This document shows, piece after piece, positions 59,988 through 64,000 of a DNA stretch of 64,000 bases. Both the position numbers and the translations under genes were made by a program. Numbering within the stretch: the first letter of the stretch is position 1; every line of letters starts with the position of its first letter. Under the pieces are notes generated by a model. That model saw nothing but the letters and a program-made list of their open reading frames with translations, had not been told where the DNA came from and did not search any database. The DNA is from Curtobacterium sp. 458 (GTDB lineage Bacteria > Actinomycetota > Actinomycetes > Actinomycetales > Microbacteriaceae). The stretch spans positions 1,824,799-1,888,798 of the forward strand of contig NZ_CP129104.1 in assembly GCF_030406605.1 (NCBI RefSeq). Reading direction: 5' to 3'.

Positions 59988-60272
59988 TCAGTCGCGGGCG
60001 CCCCACCGTGCCTCGTGCCCGCGCAGCTCCACCGCGACCTCGTCGAGGAAGTCATCGACCTCGTCCTGCGCGTAGCCGGCACGGAACCGCGTCGGCCGGA
60101 AGCGCGACGCCACGACGTCCTCGGCGCGCAACGGATCGGCCGGCCGTCCGCGTTCGTACTCCGCCAGCGTGGCCTGGACCCGCGCGAGGAAGTCGTCGAC
60201 CTGCTCTTGGTCGTACCCCTCACGCCACTTCGTCGGCGCGAACCGCTTGGCCGCGACGTCCCCTGCGAGCAT
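59988..60272 (-). CDS. Mini-protein of two DivIVA motifs
   Basis: A 94-aa protein consisting of almost nothing but two copies of the DivIVA N-terminal motif: FAPTKWREGYDQEQVDDFLA (about 11-30) and FRPTRFRAGYAQDEVDDFLD (about 56-75). In full-length DivIVA/Wag31 this motif binds curved membrane through a short coiled coil; here the long coiled-coil tail is missing. GGGGGG lies 4 nt before the ATG. It may be a small membrane-associated adaptor or a modulator of polar growth. Divergent from a P-loop kinase gene with overlapping -10 boxes. Confidence 0.85.
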   Translation of the reverse strand: MLAGDVAAKRFAPTKWREGYDQEQVDDFLARVQATLAEYERGRPADPLRAEDVVASRFRPTRFRAGYAQDEVDDFLDEVAVELRGHEARWGARD

Positions 60273-60297
60273 CGTCCCCCCGATCGTCGATGACCAC

Positions 60298-60307
60298 ACG
60301 CTACAGT
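60298..60307. promoter_or_regulatory. Overlapping divergent -10 boxes
   Basis: TAGCGT on the minus strand (60298-60303) for the DivIVA-like gene and TACAGT on the plus strand (60302-60307) for the kinase share two bases, so the two promoters probably exclude each other. TACAGT ends 6 nt before ATG 60314. Confidence 0.5.
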
Positions 60308-60313
60308 CCCCGC

Positions 60314-60850
60314 ATGATCGTCTGGGTGAACGGGACGCACGGTGTGGGGAAGACGACGACGAGTCGCCTGGTGCAGGAACGGCTGCCGGACGCGCGGGTA
60401 CTCGACGCCGAGAAGGTGGGGGAGACGCTGATGGACGTCTCGCCGAGCCTGCCGTGGACCGGCAACTTCCAGGACTGGGACCCGTGGCGCCCGCTCGTCG
60501 TGGAGACCGCGCGCCGGGTGCTCGACTACGCCGGCGGCACCCTCGTGATGCCCATGACCGTCCTCGTCGAGTCCTACTGGCGCGAGATCAGCGACGGCTT
60601 CGCGGGGCACGGCATCCCGGTCTGGCACTTCGTGCTGCACACCGACCCCGAGACGCTCCGACACCGGATCCTGCACGACGAGGTGATGGGGCCGTCGACC
60701 TTCCGCCTCGGGTACGTCGACCGCTACGCCGAGGCGGCGCGCACCTGGCTGCACGCCGAGGCGGCGGTCGTCGACACCACCACGATCGGCCCCGCCGAGG
60801 CGGCGGACCGCATCGCCACGGCCGTGCTCGCAGAGGCGCCGGCGCGCTGA
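60314..60850 (+). CDS. P-loop ATPase/kinase-like protein
   Basis: A 178-aa AAA_33/AAA_18-type NTPase. Walker A is NGTHGVGKTTTSRL (about 6-19), with DAEKVGETL after it, a DxD-like region at TDPETLRHRI and VDRYAEAARTWLH near the end. Homologues in actinobacteria are annotated as ATP-binding or tunicamycin-resistance-like. The ATG is set by the TACAGT box 6 nt upstream. Followed by a terminator and a convergent gene. Substrate unknown. Confidence 0.82.
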   Translation: MIVWVNGTHGVGKTTTSRLVQERLPDARVLDAEKVGETLMDVSPSLPWTGNFQDWDPWRPLVVETARRVLDYAGGTLVMPMTVLVESYWREISDGFAGHGIPVWHFVLHTDPETLRHRILHDEVMGPSTFRLGYVDRYAEAARTWLHAEAAVVDTTTIGPAEAADRIATAVLAEAPAR

Positions 60851-60897
60851 CGCGCCGACCACCGACCCGGCGGTGCGTCGTGATGACGCGCTGACCA

Positions 60898-60943
60898 CCG
60901 GCCTGGAGGCACGGTGCGGGCCCGACCCGTGCCTCCAGGCCGG
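60898..60943. terminator. Palindromic repeat/terminator (GGAGGC family)
   Basis: CCGGCCTGGAGGCACGG pairs with CCGTGCCTCCAGGCCGG around a GC-rich loop, between the convergent kinase and a hypothetical gene. Confidence 0.68.
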
Positions 60944-60986
60944 CGGGCGGTCACGACCAGGGAACGACACGCGCTGCGCGGGTCCG

Positions 60987-61286
60987 TCACGCGGGGGGCA
61001 GGTGGGGCGGTGCGGAGCGCACCGCCTGCGACCGCCACGTGATCTCGGCGACGAACGCAGCGGTGTCGGGCCCGAGCGGGTCGTCCGGTGCGTCCTCGAC
61101 GAGGATCCCGAGCGCCGGGGCGAGCAGGAACGACGTCGTGGTCTGGGTACCGAACAGGTCGACCGTCGGGACGGCGATCACGTCCGTGAGCCCGGCGTGG
61201 GCGAGCGCCGCGGCGTAGTCCAGGACGGCGTCGGCCGCCTCGTCCGTGGTCAGGACGGCGGTGAGTCCGTAGACGATGTGCTTCAT
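60987..61286 (-). CDS. Conserved-looking small protein of unknown function
   Basis: A 99-aa soluble protein. It begins KHIVYGLTAVLTTDEAADAV and includes DVIAVPTVDLFGTQTTTSFL and a WRSQAVRSAPP tail. No motif I can name. The ribosome-binding site is weak (ACGGATC). Its composition and codon third positions look like genuine coding, and it is divergent from the desaturase gene, so the two may share control. Confidence 0.6.
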   Translation of the reverse strand: MKHIVYGLTAVLTTDEAADAVLDYAAALAHAGLTDVIAVPTVDLFGTQTTTSFLLAPALGILVEDAPDDPLGPDTAAFVAEITWRSQAVRSAPPHLPPA

Positions 61287-61328
61287 GATCCGTGCTGCGG
61301 TGGCGGGGTGAGCACGCGCGGACGAGTG

Positions 61329-61393
61329 TTCCGGACAGAGGGAGGCGGCGCCCATCCGGAGCCGGTACAGCTGGACCGACTCTTTCCGGACAG
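61329..61393. repeat. Direct repeat TTCCGGACAG before the desaturase
   Basis: The 10-mer occurs at 61329-61338 and 61384-61393, 55 nt apart, in the 216-nt region between the divergent hypothetical and desaturase genes. Confidence 0.4.
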
Positions 61394-61502
61394 TACGCGC
61401 AGCTCCCTGCGGACGTACGGGGAGAGGCCCTACGGTTGCCGGAACCGCGCACGCGGGAACCCATTGTTCGGCCGAAGGGCTGTCCCTGACGGAAGCAGCC
61501 CC

Positions 61503-62606
61503 ATGGCCACTTCGTCCACCCTGTACCGCCCGACCTCGCCGCGACCGGCGGGGGCACGCTCCGGGACCTCCACCTACAAGGACCTGCTCCAGCAGGTGAA
61601 GGACGCCGGGTTGCTGCAGCGCCGCACCGGCTTCTACTGGACGGTGTTCGCCGTCCTCGTCGCCGTCGGTGCCGTCGCCTTCGTCGTGACCGCGTTCGTC
61701 GGGCACAGCTGGTTCGCGCTCATCCCGGCCGGGGTCCTCGGCGTGGTGTTCACGCAGTTCGCGTTCCTGTCGCACGAAGCCGCGCACCGGCAGATCTTCG
61801 CGTCGAACCGGTGGAACGACCACGCCGGACGGTTCGTCGGGGTGTTCCTCGTCGGTATGTCCTACTCGTGGTGGATGAACAAGCACACGCGACACCACGG
61901 CAACCCGAACACCATCGGGAAGGACCCGGACATCGCGCAGGACACGGTGTCGTTCATCGAGGAGGACGCCGCGCAGCGCACCGGGCTCCTGCGGCTGCTG
62001 ACGCGCGTGCAGGGCTGGGCGTTCTTCCCGCTGCTCACCATGGAGGGGCTCAACCTGCACTGGCTGTCCATCCGCGCGGTGGTCACGGGCGAGCACGTCA
62101 AGGGGACCTCGCGCGGCCGAGCGGTCGAGGGCGTCCTCCTCCTCGCCCGGTTCGGGCTGTACTTCTGGGCCGTGTTCGCGTTCCTGCCGATCGGCATCGG
62201 CTTCGCGTTCATCGGCGTGCAGGTCGCGGTGTTCGGCGTCATGATGGGCGCCTCGTTCGCGCCGAACCACAAGGGCATGCCGGTCATCGCCGAGAACGCG
62301 CGCATCGACTTCTTCTCACGCCAGGTGCGGACCTCCCGGAACATCGTCGGCGGACGGTGGGTGGACCACCTGCTCGGCGGCCTCAACCACCAGGCCGAGC
62401 ACCACCTCTTCCCGAGCATGGCGCGGCCGAACCTGCGGCGGGCGAAGCCGCTCGTGCAGGCGCACTGCCGCTCGCTCGGGATCCCCTACACGGAGACGAC
62501 ACTGCTGCGGTCGTACGGCATCGTCGTGGCGTACCTCAACCGGGTCGGGCTCGCGGCGCGGGACCCGTTCGCCTGCCCGATGGTGACGTCGCTGCGGCTG
62601 CACTGA
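61503..62606 (+). CDS. Membrane fatty acid (acyl-CoA) desaturase
   Basis: A 367-aa integral-membrane diiron desaturase. The three His boxes are HEAAH (91-95), HTRHH (128-132) and HQAEHH (296-301), with membrane helices between (about 50-90, 105-125, 200-250). It introduces a double bond into acyl chains and so tunes membrane fluidity; LNHQAEHHLFPSM is the front-end/DesA3-like third-box form. ATG 61503 has only a weak ribosome-binding site (AAGCAGCCCC). The long upstream region holds a repeated TTCCGGACAG that may mediate control. Confidence 0.93.
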   Translation: MATSSTLYRPTSPRPAGARSGTSTYKDLLQQVKDAGLLQRRTGFYWTVFAVLVAVGAVAFVVTAFVGHSWFALIPAGVLGVVFTQFAFLSHEAAHRQIFASNRWNDHAGRFVGVFLVGMSYSWWMNKHTRHHGNPNTIGKDPDIAQDTVSFIEEDAAQRTGLLRLLTRVQGWAFFPLLTMEGLNLHWLSIRAVVTGEHVKGTSRGRAVEGVLLLARFGLYFWAVFAFLPIGIGFAFIGVQVAVFGVMMGASFAPNHKGMPVIAENARIDFFSRQVRTSRNIVGGRWVDHLLGGLNHQAEHHLFPSMARPNLRRAKPLVQAHCRSLGIPYTETTLLRSYGIVVAYLNRVGLAARDPFACPMVTSLRLH

Positions 62607-62661
62607 GGCGCTGCGGCGGGCCGCGGGGTACTGCGGCGGGGCGCCTGCGCTTCGCCGCTCC

Positions 62662-62722
62662 GAACCACGAATGCGACGTCGAACCGGTCTCGATGCCTGG
62701 TTCGATGTCGCATCCGTGGTTC
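62662..62722. terminator. 24-bp hairpin after the desaturase
   Basis: GAACCACGAATGCGACGTCG plus AACC (62662-62685) and the mirrored arm 62699-62722 match at 22 of 24 positions; both differences become G-U pairs in RNA. Loop is 13 nt. It lies between convergent genes, 55 nt after the desaturase stop, without the GGAGGC core. Confidence 0.65.
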
Positions 62723-62783
62723 CATGGGCAGACCCGCGGTTGCGCGGAGCCGACGAGCGTCGGCGGGCGGGTGGCCGTGCTTG

Positions 62784-63251
62784 TCAGCCCTGGCCCTCGT
62801 CGACCAGTCGCCAGCCGTCGGTGGTCCGCGCCCAGCACCAGCTCCACTGCATCGTGCCCGGGTCCGCTCCGGTCATCCAGCGCTGGGTGATGACCGACGG
62901 CACGCACACCTCGGCCTGGGCGGCCTGCTTCGCGGAGACCACGTAGGGCTTCCCGACGTCGCGGTAGGCCAGCAGTTCGGACTCCCCGTCCGACCACGCA
63001 GTCGGCGCCTTCGGGCACCAGTCGGTCGTGCCGCTCGCCTCGAGGAGGTCGAGCAGGGCGCAGTCGTGGGCCTTCGCCGCGCGGAGGTACGCGAGCGTGT
63101 CCTCGCGCGGGGTCGCGCTGCGTGGCGGTGCCTCGGCGAGAGCCCGGGCGTGCGCGGCGGCGTCGAGCGCTTCCGAGTGGACGGTGACGACCGAGGCGGT
63201 GACGGCGACCGCCGCGACGGTTCCGAGCAGGACCTTCCAGCGGGTGCGCAC
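62784..63251 (-). CDS. Exported protein with four cysteines
   Basis: A 155-aa protein with one N-terminal hydrophobic segment (about 5-22, WKVLLGTVAAVAVTASVVTV) as signal or anchor. The rest is soluble, with Cys in HDCALLDL, TDWCPKAP, AEVCVPSV and SWCWART, suggesting two disulfides outside the membrane. It resembles small NTF2/SnoaL-like lipoprotein-type proteins in length but no motif is decisive. GGGAG lies about 10 nt before GTG 63251. Confidence 0.62.
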   Translation of the reverse strand: MRTRWKVLLGTVAAVAVTASVVTVHSEALDAAAHARALAEAPPRSATPREDTLAYLRAAKAHDCALLDLLEASGTTDWCPKAPTAWSDGESELLAYRDVGKPYVVSAKQAAQAEVCVPSVITQRWMTGADPGTMQWSWCWARTTDGWRLVDEGQG

Positions 63252-63394
63252 GCGACGATGCTCCCAGACGCCGGTCGTGCGGCGCTGCCCCCAGAACCGG
63301 TCGGGGTCGTCGTGCTCTCGTACCTCGCACCGCGTGGGAAACCTCGCACCGAGCGACTCGTTCCGGGCGCGCGCGTGCGGCCGCGGCCCAGGGG

Positions 63395-64000
63395 TCAGCC
63401 GGCGGGCGGGACGGCCGTGCTCGCCCGGACCACGAGCCGCGTCGGGACGAGGTCGGCGACGGTCGACGCCGGCTCGGGAGCGCCCTCGATCTGCCCGAGG
63501 AGGTTCCGGACCGCCCGTCGGCCGACCTCGTCGAACGACTGGTGCACGGTGGTGAGCGGCGGCCAGAACGAGTCGGCCTCGGGCGAGTCGTCGAAGCCGA
63601 CGACGCTGAGCGAACCGGGGACGTCCCGGCCGGACTCGTGCGCGGCGCGGAGCACCCCCAGCGCGGTCTGGTCGTTCGCGGCGAACACGGCGGTGATGTC
63701 CGGTCGTGCGGCGATCGTGAGCCCTGCCTCGTACCCGTGCGACGTGGTCCAGCCGCCGTGGAACACCGGGGGCACCACCCGACCCGCACGTTCGAGGGTG
63801 TCCTGCCACGCGGCGAGACGGCGTGCGGCGGAGTACGACGACACCGGTCCGGCGACGTGCCAGACGGTGTCGTGCCCGAGGTCGAGGAGGTGCTGCGTCG
63901 CCAACCGTGCGCCCTCGGCCTGGTCGGTGTCGATCGACGGGTGCTGGGTCGTGCCCGTGGAGTCCACGACGACCATCGGGACGCCGTCCGGCAGCGCCAC
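63395..64000 (-). CDS. LacI-family repressor, C-terminal part (cut by window end)
   Basis: The visible 201 residues are the effector-binding part of a LacI/GalR regulator: VFAANDQTALGVLRAAHESG, VVGFDDSPEADSFWPPLTTV and the C-terminal LVVRAST. The DNA-binding domain lies beyond the right edge of the window. It is a third LacI-family gene in this region; whether it binds the GTGAGCGCTCAC operators at 40.7 kb cannot be tested here. Confidence 0.9.
   Translation of the reverse strand: MALPDGVPMVVVDSTGTTQHPSIDTDQAEGARLATQHLLDLGHDTVWHVAGPVSSYSAARRLAAWQDTLERAGRVVPPVFHGGWTTSHGYEAGLTIAARPDITAVFAANDQTALGVLRAAHESGRDVPGSLSVVGFDDSPEADSFWPPLTTVHQSFDEVGRRAVRNLLGQIEGAPEPASTVADLVPTRLVVRASTAVPPAG

Overview
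The window is very GC-rich (roughly 70% or more by eye), densely coded on both strands, and carries actinobacterial hallmarks: GTG/TTG starts, ATGA/GTGA stop-start overlaps, a DtxR/IdeR-type iron box, an LAxTG-type sorting signal, mycothiol-linked and DyP/EfeUOB proteins, and many genes that appear to be read from leaderless transcripts. The content (plant-polysaccharide ABC clusters, GH51, GH130-like enzymes, GH16-like secreted proteins) fits a plant- or litter-associated Microbacteriaceae, with Curtobacterium as my best guess. That is an inference; no 16S or other marker gene is present. I see no phage, insertion sequence or CRISPR array, and one tRNA.

Layout. 0-3.3 kb: LacI repressor divergent from an oxidoreductase/sugar-isomerase pair, with a perfect 16-bp operator. 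3.5-8.2 kb: overlapping MoxR ATPase, DUF58 and transglutaminase-like membrane protein operon. 8.2-10 kb: TetR regulator and a TRIC-type channel. 10-14.2 kb: efeUOB iron uptake behind an iron box. 14.4-19.9 kb: wall-anchored 5'-nucleotidase, PoxB-like thiamine diphosphate enzyme, second Gfo/Idh/MocA protein. 20-22.4 kb: glucose-6-phosphate dehydrogenase and a dienelactone hydrolase. 22.5 kb: tRNA-Arg(ACG). 22.9-24.8 kb: ene-reductase, small zinc-ribbon-like protein and an OhrR-like MarR regulator sharing twin operators. 24.9-28.3 kb: MMPL exporter and its TetR. 28.5-37.2 kb: single-gene units (methyltransferase, P-loop kinases, voltage-sensor-like K+ channel, GH16-like secreted protein, class A beta-lactamase, class A PBP, siderophore-type binding lipoprotein, VOC protein).

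37.3-42.4 kb: an ABC sugar importer divergent from a GH51 arabinofuranosidase, with two identical GTGAGCGCTCAC operators between them, a likely arabinan/arabinoxylan unit. 42.6-48.1 kb: SpoIIE-type phosphatase, XRE regulator/SDR pair, mycothiol-type isomerase, acetyltransferase and small membrane proteins. 48.2-56.8 kb: a LacI-controlled cluster running leftward (LacI, binding protein, two permeases, two GH130-like enzymes, a secreted six-hairpin-type glycosidase) behind a strong promoter with tandem AACCGGTT operators. This reads as a complete import-and-cleavage route for a probably beta-mannose-containing glycan. 57-64 kb: SDR, second GH16-like protein, double-DivIVA mini-protein, kinase, fatty acid desaturase and the C-terminal part of a third LacI protein cut by the window end.

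Two window-wide patterns stand out. First, about a dozen genes have a TAnnnT -10 box exactly 6-8 nt before the start codon, the signature of leaderless transcription, and this fixes several start codons. Second, at least eleven long intergenic palindromes share an outer GGAGGC...GCCTCC stem whose flanks covary. Most follow genes like terminators, but two lie between divergent genes and several abut the next -10 box.
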